This document shows positions 1-11,219 of a stretch of 62,000 nt of DNA, piece by piece. Position 1 is the first letter of the stretch. The number at the start of each line of letters is the position of its first letter. Under the pieces are notes generated by a model that worked only from the letters and a program-made list of their open reading frames with translations, was not told the origin of the DNA and ran no database searches. The DNA is taken from NCBI GenBank assembly GCA_037447655.1, contig JBBHKE010002909.1:1-62000 (forward strand), read 5' to 3'. The stretch is from Zygnema cylindricum. Lineage: Eukaryota > Streptophyta > Zygnematophyceae > Zygnematales > Zygnemataceae. The position numbers and the translations under genes were made by a program.

Positions 1-125
1 GTGGTCAGAATATTTGTGTGCCTGGGCGGCGCTTATTCAGCGGGAAAGTAGAAGGGGCAAATATTATCCTAGAGGCTTTACATAGGCTGCTCATTCTGTG
101 GGTCAATGGAGACCACATAATTTCA
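1..125 (+). repeat. 3' end of a copia-type LTR, cut by window edge
   Basis: The stretch carrying ATCCTAGAGGCTTTACATA and the 'gtgggtcaatggaga' motif is the reverse complement of the start of the minus-strand LTR at 14,120 and resembles the end of the solo LTR near 56,780-56,848. It ends in TTTCA at 125, as an LTR should. The element body lies outside the window. From 126 to about 299 nothing is recognised. Confidence 0.6.
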
Positions 126-299
126 GTATAGATTAATATGTAAGGCTTTACAAGAGATTGATAATGTAAGAAATTAGACACTTCACGCTAAGGCAGAAAA
201 TCGCCTCTAAGTTGTCCAGACAATTTTACAAAAGGAAAGATGGTTGCAGAAAATCTCAAATACTGAAAATAATAATTCTGCAGTTGAAAATTGTGTGCA

Positions 300-1004
300 G
301 GAAATAATCTAAAATCAACCAAGTACCAAGGCCTACGCTTAGCGAAAACAAGCCAATAAGAGTACATCGTGCTATGTAAGTACTTGCGTCTAGCTTGGAT
401 TCAGCCAATAGGAGGCGGGAATCCTATGCCTTACGTTACAGAATCTATAACCTACGGATTAAAACCCTTCCTATCTACGTGTGAACGCGTGAACCTCTAA
501 ATGGTTCACGACTTAAAATACTCCAATCACGTAGAGTCGTCAGAACTGACATTCGGTTTGTCTGTCACTCACGTCAAGGATCCAGATGTCAACTTTTCGA
601 AACTCGTATGTTTCCGTGTCGACGGTCGAGATGCTCCTTCGCGCAAAATGATCAAATTTGCCGTCGACTGGAATTTTGGGGAATGAAAGTATGTACGGTA
701 GAATCGGAGGTACGGACGCGAACGGTAAACTTCGTCGTCAATTGAAATTACGAGAATAATAAATATGTACGGTCGACGCGAACGCGACAATACGTTGTCG
801 ACGAAAATTACGGCGCAAAATATATTAGTACCGTCGACACGTACAGCGATGTAAATTTGTACGGTCAATGCGAATGCGAAATGTAAGTATGTACGGTCCT
901 GCAAAAACCCAAATAACACAGAAATACAAATTAGTGTGGCGGCTGCCCATCCTAATACCTAAATATAAACAAGAAAAGTGGCCGACGAGATGCGACATGA
1001 CACT
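300..1004 (-). mobile_element. 5'-truncated non-LTR retrotransposon, mostly 3' UTR
   Basis: This block is collinear with 11,220-11,792, the 3' end of the LINE-like element described below. Shared landmarks include 'ggttcacgact' (near 503 and 11,420), the 'ttagtgtggcggctgccc' / 'ttagtgtagccgcagccc' pair (near 930 and 11,720), and the last ORF codons reading C-R-I on the minus strand (near 990). Only the UTR and the end of the reverse-transcriptase frame remain, the usual outcome of incomplete target-primed reverse transcription. The upper edge abuts G1 sequence at about 1005. Confidence 0.6.
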
Positions 1005-1211
1005 ATTTGAAACCGAAACACGAGGGGGTCCTTGGTGATTCCAAGGACCAGCTCCGTGGTACTAGCTGAAGTTAGTAAACGTGTGGTTGTGGGCTATAGC
1101 TTGTCTGACGTGAGGCCAAGCTTCAACGCAAATCCGGATCCAAGGATCACCGGTTTGGCTCCGATGTCCATGAGAGGGAGGGAACGTGCGACACCATTGA
1201 CTATGAATGAG
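1005..1211 (-). pseudogene. G1 element, protease-like segment (distal part, cut off by C1)
   Basis: Read on the minus strand this encodes a retroviral-type aspartic-protease-like segment: M-D-I-G-A-K-P at about 1165-1180, then G-F-A-L-K-L-G-L, then S-A-S-T-T-E-L-V-L-G-I-T-K. It matches 26,220-26,400 of G3, where the active-site triad reads D-T-R instead of D-I-G. One TAG interrupts the frame. The segment continues at 7,394 on the other side of the copia insertion C1; joining the two sides restores collinearity with G3. It probably processed the Gag of a Ty3-like element, judged from motif order only. Confidence 0.65.
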
Positions 1212-1216
1212 TGTCG

Positions 1217-2168
1217 TGTTGTTTTTGGAAAGCTTTCAGTCTCATTAAATTAGTAGGACGGTGGAAATATAGACCTATAGGGACACGCGTCTTCTTCTGA
1301 AACACAGTGCAGGTTTTTGGAATGATATCGACACCAATATGTACGTTTCACACATAGAGTGGAACAACGCAGCTGCGACGGGGACAGGACAAGCGCAGCT
1401 GCGGTGATCTTTGATACGATCTGTACGGACAACATTGCTGCGACGCAATAAGACAAAACGCAGCTGCGGCTAATTTGGTATAGGACAACGCAGTTGCGAC
1501 GAAGCTACAGATATTTGAATATGATCAAGAATTGAACTGTGCAGCTGCGGTTGATTTGAATAAAGTAAACGGACGAGATTCATAAGAGGATAAAACAAGT
1601 GACTCGCTGATAGGTGCTTTGCAACAGTCGGCTGGACGTATCCAGACAAGTGTCACTAAGTCGGCGATAAGCGTTTAAACAAATCACCAGTATAGGATTC
1701 TCAGTAATAGTGATTGTACAATGATGGATTAGTTTAGCGTGATTAGGAGCACTTGACCCTAATGGAAGTTTAAGTTCTTTGAAAATATATCTTAGGGACA
1801 CTTGTATCGGCGGTGCAGCACTATGAAATAGGACAACTGAGTGTAGAGTATAAAACTTAGGACGTATAACATTTTATGTATCTAGACTTCCAGACTGTCT
1901 AATCTGCAAACTGTTTTTGGGAAACTTTTGAGTTGCATATCTTGGTGTATGTTGGATCAATTGAGTTGTAACTTTGGGAGTTGTCAGTCTTTCTGATATT
2001 CTATACTGTGGTATAGTTTGAAGCAGTTTGTTTCATTGTGTCAGATTTTTGTGAGCTGTAGAAAACAACTGTTTGATTGGATTCAGGATAAGCTTCTGTG
2101 AGTGAGATTATGTCTACTTCCACTAATAGTGTTGACGCTCCACCTGCTCCAATGGTCATAGAACAACA
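1217..2168 (+). repeat. C1 5' LTR
   Basis: Starts TGTTGTTTTTGG after TSD TGTCG, ends AACAACA before the primer-binding site, and is collinear with 6439-7388. It holds several 'acgcagctgcgac'-like imperfect repeats (1370-1550). Its last 59 bases contain an ATG (2110) that opens the gag frame, so the Gag N-terminus is encoded in the LTR. Confidence 0.9.
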
Positions 2169-3270
2169 GGTTATGGGCCTGTCATCAATAATTCCTATCT
2201 TCTTGGGGGGAAAATACGCTTATTGGGCAGATATGGTGGAGACACATTTCGAAAATGTTAACCTTTTAGATCTTTTGGATGGTTCTATGGCGGAAACGGA
2301 TCCGTCTTGGTCAAAGAAAAATTTGCAAGCTCGGTCGCTTTTGAAATTTTGTATCTCAAAAGAATTGGCTAAGTCACGGATAAAAATGAAAAAGGCGACG
2401 AAATCTGGAAATCTCTCAAGATGATTTTGAAAAGGCTAATGTTCAAAAGAACTATTTTTGGTTGGACGAATTTGGGACTACAAATACACGAGTGGCACAA
2501 TGGCAGAATATTGTAACAAATTTCGAATACTAATAGATTCTCATGCTTGTGCAGGTGGATCTTTTCCTCAGTTTCAGCAGGCTGCTTTGCTAATGAGAGG
2601 TCTTCCTACTACTATGAAAGCAACGTCTGATAGGCTGAAACAAAAAGATAAAGCTAGCTGGACACTACAGTTAGCTATTAATTTGATATTCGAAGAAGAA
2701 GCACATTTTAAAATTCTTAATGGTGAAAACCAAGTAGAGGCGTTTAGCACAGAATTTGACAAAAATACTCAGTTTAATCAGCAGAGAAATCAATTTAATC
2801 AGAATCAGAATAAGTTTAGACAGTTTAATCAAAGAGGAAATAGGCAATCTTTCAATGCTTGTTTTTATTGTAATGAAAGAGGTCATGGATATAAATTCTG
2901 TCCTAAGCTTAACAAAGCTAACAAGACAAGTATGTACAGGCCTAGATGGCAACAGAGCCAATTTCATAAAGGCTTCACGGGATCTTCACAACGAGGAAAT
3001 GCACCCTTCTCGGCGTCTTCATCTCATCAGGACCAGTCTCTTTCACTCTCTCACAAGGAGGATGATGATCTATTTGCTATGGCGGCAGCAATGGACGGCG
3101 CGAAAGACAATGGGTGGACAATGGACACGAGAGCGTCGACCCACATGTGTTGGAACAAGGCAGTTTTCAAAAATCTGAAATCAACAACGAAGAAAAAAAT
3201 CTACTATGCATGTGGAATGAGTGTGCAAACACGGGATGTACGCGATGTCTCCTTGCTAGTTGATGTATAA
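2110..3270 (+). pseudogene. C1 gag and protease region, frameshifted
   Basis: The frame opens at ATG 2110 inside the LTR and reads through the primer-binding site into a typical copia Gag start (I-P-I-F-L-G-G-K-Y-A-Y-W). A stop at about 2422 ends this frame; capsid coding resumes in another frame from 2458. A zinc knuckle C-F-Y-C-N-E-R-G-H-G-Y-K-F-C is complete near 2862-2903, after an Asn/Gln-rich stretch. The protease active-site motif near 3121 reads D-T-R-A-S; the Gly-to-Arg change should abolish activity. A TAA at 3268-3270 ends this part. Copia Gag would form cytoplasmic virus-like particles; this copy cannot make the full protein. Confidence 0.85.
2169..2183 (+). other. C1 primer-binding site (half-tRNA type)
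   Basis: GGTTATGGGCCTGTC follows the LTR directly. Its first 11 bases are complementary to the anticodon region of initiator tRNA-Met, the half-tRNA primer arrangement known from Drosophila copia. It is also in frame with gag and reads V-M-G-L. Confidence 0.75.
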
Positions 3271-3330
3271 GGCAAGGTAGTTGAGAGAACTCTTCATAAT
3301 ATTCTATATGTATCGGATTTCAAGAAAAAA

Positions 3331-4709
3331 TTGTTTTCAACTTCGTTGGTAGAAAGTAAAGGGTTTGAGGTTAATCTGAAACATGGCAGGCAAGTTGTTA
3401 ACAAAAATGGAAAAATTGCAGTTACGGGAACTAGAGATGCCAGCAAAATGTATCGAATGGATATTCCTGATAATAAAGAATTGTTGTTTTGTATTCCAGT
3501 GCATTATCTTCCGATGAGCTGTGGAATAAAAGATTAGGCCATGTGAACAATGACAGTATGAAAAAGATGGTCAATGCTGGTAAAATAGAAGAAGTCACTC
3601 TGTCTAATCAGTCACCTAAAACGTGTAATGGCTGTGCATTAGGAAAAATACACATATTACCGTTTCCTCAAGAGTCTGAACATAAATCTACTAAACTTTT
3701 GCAACTCATTCATTCTGATGTTTTCGGCCTTGCAAAGGTACCATCTACCGGAGGGATGAAATATATGGTTACGTTTACCGATGATTTTTCGATATTTACT
3801 AAAGTCTACTTCATGAAGGCCAAGAGTGAAGCCTTCACTCATTTTCAACACTACAAAGCGTGGACGGAGAAACTACACTGTTTGCCCCTTCTTAAGCTCA
3901 GATCGGACAATGGCGGGGAATATACGTCAAAAGAGTTTAAAAACTTCTAACTCAAGGAAGGTATAAGTCACAAACTAACTGTTCCATACTCTCCGAAACA
4001 AAATGGGGTCTCAGAATAACAAAATAAGACTTTCACAGAAAGCTCTAGGTCCATGCTAGCGGATAAGGACGTGGATCCGAAATTCAGGGCTGAAGCATTA
4101 AATTGTGAAGTTTATATCAAAAATAGTATATGTTCAAGATCGGTTGAAACCACTCTTCACGAAATTTGGACGGGAAGAAAACCGGATGTCAGTCATTTCA
4201 AAGTCTTTGGAAGTTAATGCTTTTTTTTGGATACGTCTAATGATAGATGGAAAATGGAACCTAACGGATTGCTGGGCATTTTGTTAGGATATGATGATCA
4301 CTCTAAAGGTTATAGAGTCTTTGTTTTTGAGAGACAGAATATCATTGTTGCAACGAATATCGTTGTCAAAGATGAACTAGACTCGATAGACTTATTTAAA
4401 ATGACAAAGCAGCAGAAGCAGCAAAAAGTACAGGAATATGTCATTTTAGATAGCATCTATAATATTGTCCCACAGATGCAAAATTCACCAGTGGTAACAC
4501 CGGAGTCGGAACATAATCGGGTTCCACAACAAGTTGGTTTCGAAGCGGACCAACAACTATCACTGCCTACGGATCGCAACCAGCGCAACAAGCGCAATGC
4601 ACGTGATCTGACATTTTCAGCCTCAGAATTTCCCGGGGGAAAGAGATCCAGTACCTGCTTGCAAGCAAGCTCTCACTTCGCCTACTCGGTAGCCTCAAGG
4701 AGCCTTTGA
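3331..4709 (+). pseudogene. C1 integrase region, broken
   Basis: The pre-integrase zinc motif is visible (G-H-V-N-N-D-S near 3537, then C-N-G-C-A-L-G-K near 3628). The catalytic core follows: H-S-D near 3712 and R-S-D-N-G-G-E-Y at about 3901. Stops at 3535, 3948 and 4017 and a frame change near 4105-4227 break it. The C-terminal part (L-L-G-Y-D-D-H, 4287) and the linker to RT are recognisable to 4709. The third acidic catalytic residue would lie in the disrupted stretch 3990-4030. Confidence 0.85.
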
Positions 4710-5437
4710 CCATCTGCGAAGCCTTCTCATCACCGGAGCAGAATCACTCGATCGAGGAGGCAAACGATGAAATGAAGTCAATCATGGAGGCTCAAACATG
4801 GGAGCTTGTAGACCTTCCTCCGGATCAAAAAGCGATCGCCAGCAAATGGGTATTCAAGGTGAAGTTAAATCCAAATAATACCATTGAACGATATAAGGCT
4901 ATACTTGTGCCAAATGGGTATAATAAAAAGGAAGGAATTGATTTTGAAGAAACATTTTCTCTTGTTGTAAGATTTTTGACAGTTAGGATTTTGCTATCTC
5001 TAGCTGCTATAGAAGATATTGAAATACATTAGATGGATGTAAAGACAGCCTTTTTGCATGGAGAACTAGAGGAGACCATTTACATGCAGCAGCCTGAAAT
5101 GTATGCAGAACCACGAAAAAAACACTTAGTATGCAAACTGCTAAAATCTTTGAACGGCATAAAACAGGCCCCTAGGCAATGGAATCTAAAACTTGATGAA
5201 TTCTTAATTAGCATAGGATTCAAAAGGATAAGTTCTGATCACTCTGTCTATATTTTAAAAGGTGAGGATGGAATAGTGTACATAGCGGTGTATGTAGATG
5301 ATTTACTATTAGTTAGCAAATCAATGGCTGAAATTAACAAAATTAAAATTGCTTTAAAGTCACGGTTCAAGATGAAATACCTCGGTGAGGCAAAATGTAT
5401 TTTGGGTATCCAGGTAGAGAGGGACAGAAAAAAATAG
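4706..5437 (+). pseudogene. C1 reverse transcriptase, broken
   Basis: Copia RT is recognised from W-V-F-K-V-K-L-N-P (4847), E-R-Y-K-A (4888), M-D-V-K-T-A-F-L-H-G (5033), N-G-I-K-Q-A-P-R-Q-W (5155) and the catalytic Y-V-D-D box (about 5291). An in-frame TAG at 5030-5032 (expected Q in 'E-I-H-Q-M-D') separates the fingers from the palm, and another stop ends the frame at 5437 after a short insertion in a run of A. Confidence 0.88.
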
Positions 5438-5474
5438 ATTAATAATACTGACTCAAAATGAGGCTATTGGAAAC

Positions 5475-6277
5475 ATGTTAGATGAAAATGGAATGCGGGG
5501 GGCAAAAGCATGTGTAACACCAATGGAGTTTCGGCATAAGTTAGAGGGGGAAGAAACAGAACTGGGTGTTATTGTCAGTGAAATTTTAGAGTCAGTGGAG
5601 GATGATCCTATGACAGTGATACCTTACAGACAGATAGTGGGAAGCTTAATATATTTCATGAACTGTACCAGTCCGGATATTGTTGCAGCAGTTGGGGTAC
5701 TGAGCAGAAGTCTAGATCTTCCGAGGAAATCTGACCGTGATGCAGCAAGAAGGGTTTTAAGATACTTGGCAGGAACCAAAGACCTCAAACTCACACTAGG
5801 CGGAGGATAAATGAAGCTGCAAACATCGAGTGATGGAAGTTATGGTGACATGCCAAGCCGAAAATCCACCACTGGATTTGTTCTGCAAATTGGGAATGGG
5901 ATGTGCTGTTGGACAGCAAACTTCAAAAGGTCATGGCACAATCGATCATGGAGTCAGAATATATGGCAGCGAGCTCGGCCCTCAAAGAACTCTTATGGGT
6001 GAAATCCATGTTGCAAGAATTGGGATACATGCAAGTTGGTCCACAGGTGATCTTGTGTGATAACCATGCTGCCATTCCCATTGCTTCTAACCCGAGTCAT
6101 CACTTCAAAAGCAAGCGCATGGATATAATATTACACTTTGTAAGAGAAAAAGTGTTCTCTAGACTGAGTAAATTATGTTATTTGCCAGATGCAAAAATAA
6201 TTGTTGATATGCTCACTAAAGCTCTTCCTCCTCTTAAGCTGAAGTATTGTAGGGACGTAGTGGGATTAAGTGAATAG
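5475..6277 (+). pseudogene. C1 RT connection and RNase H, broken
   Basis: The segment shows Y-R-Q-I-V-G-S-L-I-Y-F-M-N-C-T (5631), the RNase H start with S-D-G-S-Y-G-D (about 5829), E-S-E-Y-M-A (5951), C-D-N-H-A-A (6055) and the C-terminal K-R-M-D-I (6114). A TAA near 5807 and a frameshift near 5920 break it. The final stop is near 6275, about 160 bp before the polypurine tract. Confidence 0.87.
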
Positions 6278-6428
6278 TTGAATTGCTGCACTGCTATATT
6301 GCCATGCTTCGATAAGGCTAACATTGAGATGTAGTGGGACTGGGTAACTTGCTAATTGCTATATTGCTATGCTGCGAAGCTGCGCTAGTTCGTCATTGCA
6401 GTTGCGCCGGCATACTGAGTTTAAAGCT

Positions 6429-6438
6429 TTAGGGGAGT
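6429..6438 (+). other. C1 polypurine tract
   Basis: The run ending in AGGGGAG immediately precedes the TGTTG start of the 3' LTR; this is the expected plus-strand primer. C2, C3 and C4 carry equivalent GGGGAG or GGAGAG tracts at the same place. Confidence 0.75.
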
Positions 6439-7388
6439 GTTGTTTTTGGAAAGCTTTGAGTCTCAGCAAATTAGTAGGACGGTGGAAATATAGATCCATA
6501 GGGACACGCGTTGTCGTCTCAAACACAGTGCAGGTTTTGTGAATGGTACCGACACCAATATGTACGTTTCACACATAGAGTAGAACAACGTTGCTGCGAC
6601 ACAGACGGGAAAAGCGCAGCTGCGGTGATCTTTGATACGATCTGTACGGACAACACAGCTGCGACGCAATAAGACAAAACGCAGCTGCGGCTACTTTGGT
6701 ATAGGACAACGCAGTTGCGTCGAAGCTACAAATATTTGAATATGATCAAGAATTGAACTGTGCAGCTGTGGTTGATATGAATCAAGTCAACGGACGAGAT
6801 TCATAAAAGGATAAAACAAGTGACTTGTAGAAAAGTGCTTTGCAACAGCCGGTTGGACGTATCCAGACAAGTGTCACTAAGCCGACGACAAGCATTTGAA
6901 CAAATCACCTGTATAGGATTCTCAGTAATAGTGATTGTACATTGATAGATTAGTTTAGCGTGATTAGGAGCACTTGACCTTGGTGGAAGTTTAAGTTCTT
7001 TGGACATATCTCTTAGGGACACTTGTATCGGCGGTATAGCTTTATGAAATAGGACAACTGAGTGTAGAGTATAAAATTTAGGATGTAAAACATTCTATGT
7101 ATCCAGACTTCCAGACTGTGTAATCTGCAAACTGTTTTTGGTAAACTTCTGAGTTGCATATCTTGGTGTATGTTGAATCAATTGAGCTGAAACTTTGGGA
7201 GTTGTCAGTCTTTGTGATATTCTATATTGTGGTATAGTTTGAAGCAGTTTGTTTCATTTTGTTAGATTTCGTGAGCTGTAGAAAACAGCTGTTTGATTGG
7301 ATTCTTGATAAGCTTATGTGAGTGAGATTATGTCTACTTCCACTATTAGTGCTAGCACTCCACCTGCTCCAGTGGTCTTAGGACAACA
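6439..7388 (+). repeat. C1 3' LTR
   Basis: Collinear with the 5' LTR, ending GGACAACA, followed by TSD TGTCG (7389-7393). It includes the copy of the gag start codon region, as expected when that codon lies in the LTR. Confidence 0.9.
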
Positions 7389-7393
7389 TGTCG

Positions 7394-9390
7394 GCTGTTA
7401 TCAAGAAAACTGATGTGGGGATCCAATGTACTACGTTCGTCCGGCGAAATTGGCTGGAATGCTGATAGATTGCGATTCAGCTGTAACGCACGTAAAGCGG
7501 CGGCTGTTGCCATCTCACACTTAATAGGAAAGGCTTTGGGCACGTCCTCAATCATAGACGATAGGATGCTCAAGCGTTCCTTGACGCGATGAGCATCTTG
7601 GATTGTACTATCCAAGATTGTAAGTGCTTCAGCTGCAATAGCCGAAGCTGTTTCCGTAAGAGGGGAGAGAGTTTATTTCTCGAAAGATAGTGCGATTCGA
7701 GAATTTTGTTAATTTTCCAACTCGATTATAATCTGCGGAGCCTTTGTCAAACGTGGCTCATCGTTGTTGGACGGTAGAATCTCGAAGGATTCGACTGGCC
7801 AACGCCGGCATATGAACGACCGTTCGGGCCATTTCGGTAAACTGCGACTTCATTTCCGCCATGAACGCTGCGAACTGTTTTTTCATCACAGCTGCCATAA
7901 TAGCTTGTAGCTCTATCTTTATTCTCCCTCTACGAGAAATTTTAGGAGGAGTAGATTTTTTTCGGTCTCCTTAGGTGGGGTGACCGGCTTAGCGGAACGC
8001 GCGAGAATACCCCCATTCTTGATCTGATTTTGATATGAGAACTTTGGGTTCTTAATATGGCATCGATGGGCGAAATGTCCCATTTGCTAGCAGTGAGTGC
8101 ATGTTGCCGTAACAAAAACACAACATGTTTCCGGGGTTATATGGTGTAGCTCTCATGGCAGGCACTTTCACAGACTTGTTGTTGGGCTATGGGTTGTTTG
8201 ATGGGGAAAGTGGGGAAGTGACTTCTAAACGATCATGAGCTTCCCACCAACACGATTCCATCTCATATTCAACAGCATATTGGGCGGCCTAGTCAAATGT
8301 GAATTTCAAACCGTGTGTTTGAGTGAGATGACTTTGGATAAATCTTTTCGATTGAGCGGGAAACTGTCCAACAAATTTTTGGACAACATCAGCATCAGAC
8401 ATTAGGTCCGGTAAAGCTTCGCGTAGAGTCTCCATGCGAGCAAGTAAAGCGGGGGCGGTATCACCCGGTTTACGTTTGAACTTCATCAATTTTTTTACTT
8501 GATCTGGATTTTGCATGGGATACTCCGCTTCTAACAAGTCGACTATAACAGAGAGGGGATCCCGCAACGAAATCGCCATCACTGGTCGTGCTGGGACAGC
8601 AGCACGCGCGGCCACACCATATTGCCAAGGAATTTTCCGGACGGCGTGAACTAGGACATTACCTTGGGCATCTAAGTCATCGGGAAAAAGAACCTAATAT
8701 GGGATATCCAGTTGTCCTATGACCTTTGGTGTACCAGCAAAACGAGGGGAAAATTCTGTCATCGTGAGTATACTATCATACTACCCGGAATATAGGGTAA
8801 GAGTCGAACCTCTACGGTACCGACCTAGGAGAGAGAAAGCTACACGCAGGTCAAATCGATCTTGATATCAAAATGCGAGGTCTCGCATTTTGGTATCATA
8901 CAACATCCTACAATGAGATAATGACATCGTGTCCTTCATTCATGAAAAACAGAAATGAAGTTAACCGATGGGTCCTTCTGACGAAGAGGCCATATTGAAA
9001 GATGGGAATGATATTGGTCGGACTGAGGCCCTTACTGGAGAAAACCTAAAAGAGACGGAACCCGGGTCGGATCCCTCGAGGCTTTCGTCATCGGTTTCCT
9101 CTACACATAACGTAGAGGAGACAGATGACAAAGAAGAAACGGATGTAAGTCCTGACCGGACCGAAGATTTTCACGATACCAAAACCGAAACTATAGGCAA
9201 ATTAGGTATATCCGCTAGCTCCGTTTGGTCTACAGGTGATGGGCGGAAAGATACACCACTACGAGTAGACTCGAAACGAAAATTAAAATTGTTCCAATCG
9301 GTGGGCATAAAAGGGCAAGGGAAACAAAAATCTACGGGATAGTGAACACGGTCTATACGCAATGCAACAAGTGAGAAGCCAAACCACATG
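7394..9390 (-). pseudogene. G1 gag-like polyprotein, decayed
   Basis: Read on the minus strand the order is: N-terminal Ser/Thr-rich leader (about 9390-8950), capsid-like part, a long clean stretch at 8615-8289 (R-D-P-L-S-V-I-V-D-L-L; P-D-Q-V-K-K; H-L-T-Q-T-H-G), a zinc knuckle C-T-H-C-(stop)-Q-M-G-H-F-A-H-R-C near 8110-8060, and a helical part at 7615-7394 (R-V-K-E-R-L-S-I-L). The same order and motifs occur in G2 and G3. Several stops and frameshifts are present. The family is Ty3-like by the knuckle and protease arrangement, but no RT or integrase is attached. A plus-strand open frame at 8968-9342 is only the antisense of the N-terminal part. Confidence 0.7.
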
Positions 9391-11219
9391 TATCAAACAA
9401 ACCAATAATTCATTATGAAGGCCTGGATGACCAGATCTAGCAAGCAACCGCGTTACCAAAACCTTCTACCCTGCAAACAATTGGGCAAGGCCGAAAGGCC
9501 AAATCTATAAAGGCAAAAAAATTGTTATCAAAGCACTCACAAGTGCTGATCTACAACCACACAATCAAAAAGACAACTATCTAGGGCCACCAACGGCCAA
9601 ATCTAAGCCATATCATCCACTCCAGGCAATCAAAAAAAATCACAGAAAGCGCAAGGCACTCACGCCCCAAATTACAAGCAAAGAATGCTAAGAAATGCAA
9701 GTGCTCAATACAATTGGGTTTAACGAGACACAATCCACGCACTAACCCTCTAAAGGTCAACCAGCTATCTTTACACGCTCCTGCGCCCACAGGGCATCGT
9801 AATACTTACAGAACACCTTTAATAATCTGGTGATTATCAAAGGTGAGCCGCAACAGGTCGTCGCAGCTGGGGCTTTGCAGAGCGCCAAAGTGTGAATTCG
9901 CTACACAATCCGCTCCCAAAATTTCCTCTAAAAATGTCTTCTCTCACTGTCTTCTTGACCGCACGGCCCTCACCTTGTGAATGTCCACACCCAAAGGAAG
10001 AGGAAAAGATATACGAGAACAAATAAAAGAAAGGCAAATAAACTTGGAAGGGAGTTAGGAGTAGGGAAAAAGGGTTGCCCAAACCCTAGGTTTTCGGCAA
10101 ACCTTAGGCTTGACAACCCTAATTCTGCAGGAAACCCTAATTTTGCAGGATACCATAATTTTGCAAGATACCCTAATTTTGCAGGAAACCTAATTTTGCA
10201 TGAAACCCTAATTCTGCAGAAAAACCCTAATTTTTGCAAGAAAAACCCAAAAATTTGCAGAAAAACCATAAAATATGCGGAAAAACCCTAATTTGACAAC
10301 CAAAAAATAAATTGTCGAAAAAATGGGAGTAATGAAGGGAAAAAGAAATAGAAAGATAAGGTAAGAGGTTATTAAAGAAATAACTGAAAAAAAAACTATA
10401 ATAATATTTTATTTTAGAGAGATAGTAATTGAGGAGAGAGCAGGAGAGAGAGGAGGAGAGAGGAAAGAGAAAGAGAAAAAAAGAAGAAAGGAAATAGAAA
10501 AAAAAAAATGGAGAAGGAATGGAGGAAAAAAGAAGGAACCCCTGAAAAGGACATAATGGAAGGATTGAATGGAAATGGAAGAAGCAGAAAACAATAAATA
10601 ACAAACTGTAGAGAATTCGAAATAACCGAAATCTGACAAAGCTTACAATTCTAACAATAAACCACAAAATAGCAAATAATAAGAAAACAAATGAGTAAAA
10701 TTAGCACGAGAAAAATACAAGAAAGCAACATTAAAAATCTGCACTGAATCTGAGATAACCCAATTCCAACACAATAATAACCAATCGCAGAAAATGATAA
10801 TTGAAAACAAGCAATGGAAAACTATTGAGAATGTGAGATAACCGGATTTCAACAAACCACAAGCAAACGCCAACTAAGGCAACAGAAATTTGACAAAAAA
10901 AAGCCAAACCCTAATTCACCGCATGCAGACACAAAGGTCCAAAGATAGCCTGAAAAAGTCGGCAAAATCCACACTAAAAGAGGTTGTTGAAAGGAAACAG
11001 TGCGGACTCCGACTGAAACCGAGTGAATTAAATTGTAGGGCTTACAAGAAAAGTATAATAGGGTAAAGGGAAAGACTAGGCGCTTATCTAACTAAGGTAG
11101 AAAAAAGCCTTGTAGAAAAACATTGACAATTTGACTAAGGAAAAAGACAAGGGAAAAAGATAAGAAAATTTAAGTCCTCTTCGATCAATTCCAATACTCT
11201 CAAATTATGAGAGTACAAA
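9391..11219 (-). mobile_element. G1 long untranslated leader
   Basis: No convincing gene is present. Segments at 9,400-9,830 match, on the minus strand, the pre-gag leader of G2 (17,990-18,400). Between 10,083 and 10,295 there are about ten interspersed ACCCTAATTTTGCAGGA-like units, the reverse complement of the TTTAGGG-rich leader of G3 (23,035-23,165). 10,310-10,600 is purine-rich on the plus strand. No clear LTR of G1 was found, so its 5' boundary near 11,200 is uncertain. Confidence 0.55.
10083..10295. repeat. Telomere-like AAACCCTAA units in G1 leader
   Basis: Repeated CCCTAAT cores at roughly 20-bp spacing, each followed by TTTGCAG or TCTGCAG. These are imperfect, interspersed plant telomere-type heptamers, not an uninterrupted telomere array. 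Confidence 0.65.

Larger units (their letters stand above)
1217..7388 (+). mobile_element. C1: complete, decayed Ty1/copia retrotransposon
   Basis: The element is bounded by LTRs of 952 and 950 bp that start TGTTG and end CAACA. Flanking 5-bp copies TGTCG lie at 1212-1216 and 7389-7393. It carries a primer-binding site just inside the left LTR, a polypurine tract just before the right LTR, and domains in copia order: Gag with zinc knuckle, protease, integrase, RT, RNase H. Frameshifts and stops break the polyprotein into at least eight pieces, so it cannot move by itself. It sits inside the older element G1. The LTRs differ at many positions by eye, so it is far older than C3. Confidence 0.92.

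Noticed and set aside
8968-9342. 124-codon plus-strand acidic frame
   Set aside because: Antisense of the G1 gag N-terminal region; the minus strand has homologues in G2 and G3.
10227-10667. 146-codon minus-strand frame
   Set aside because: Phe/Leu/Ser-rich translation of purine-rich retroelement leader DNA.
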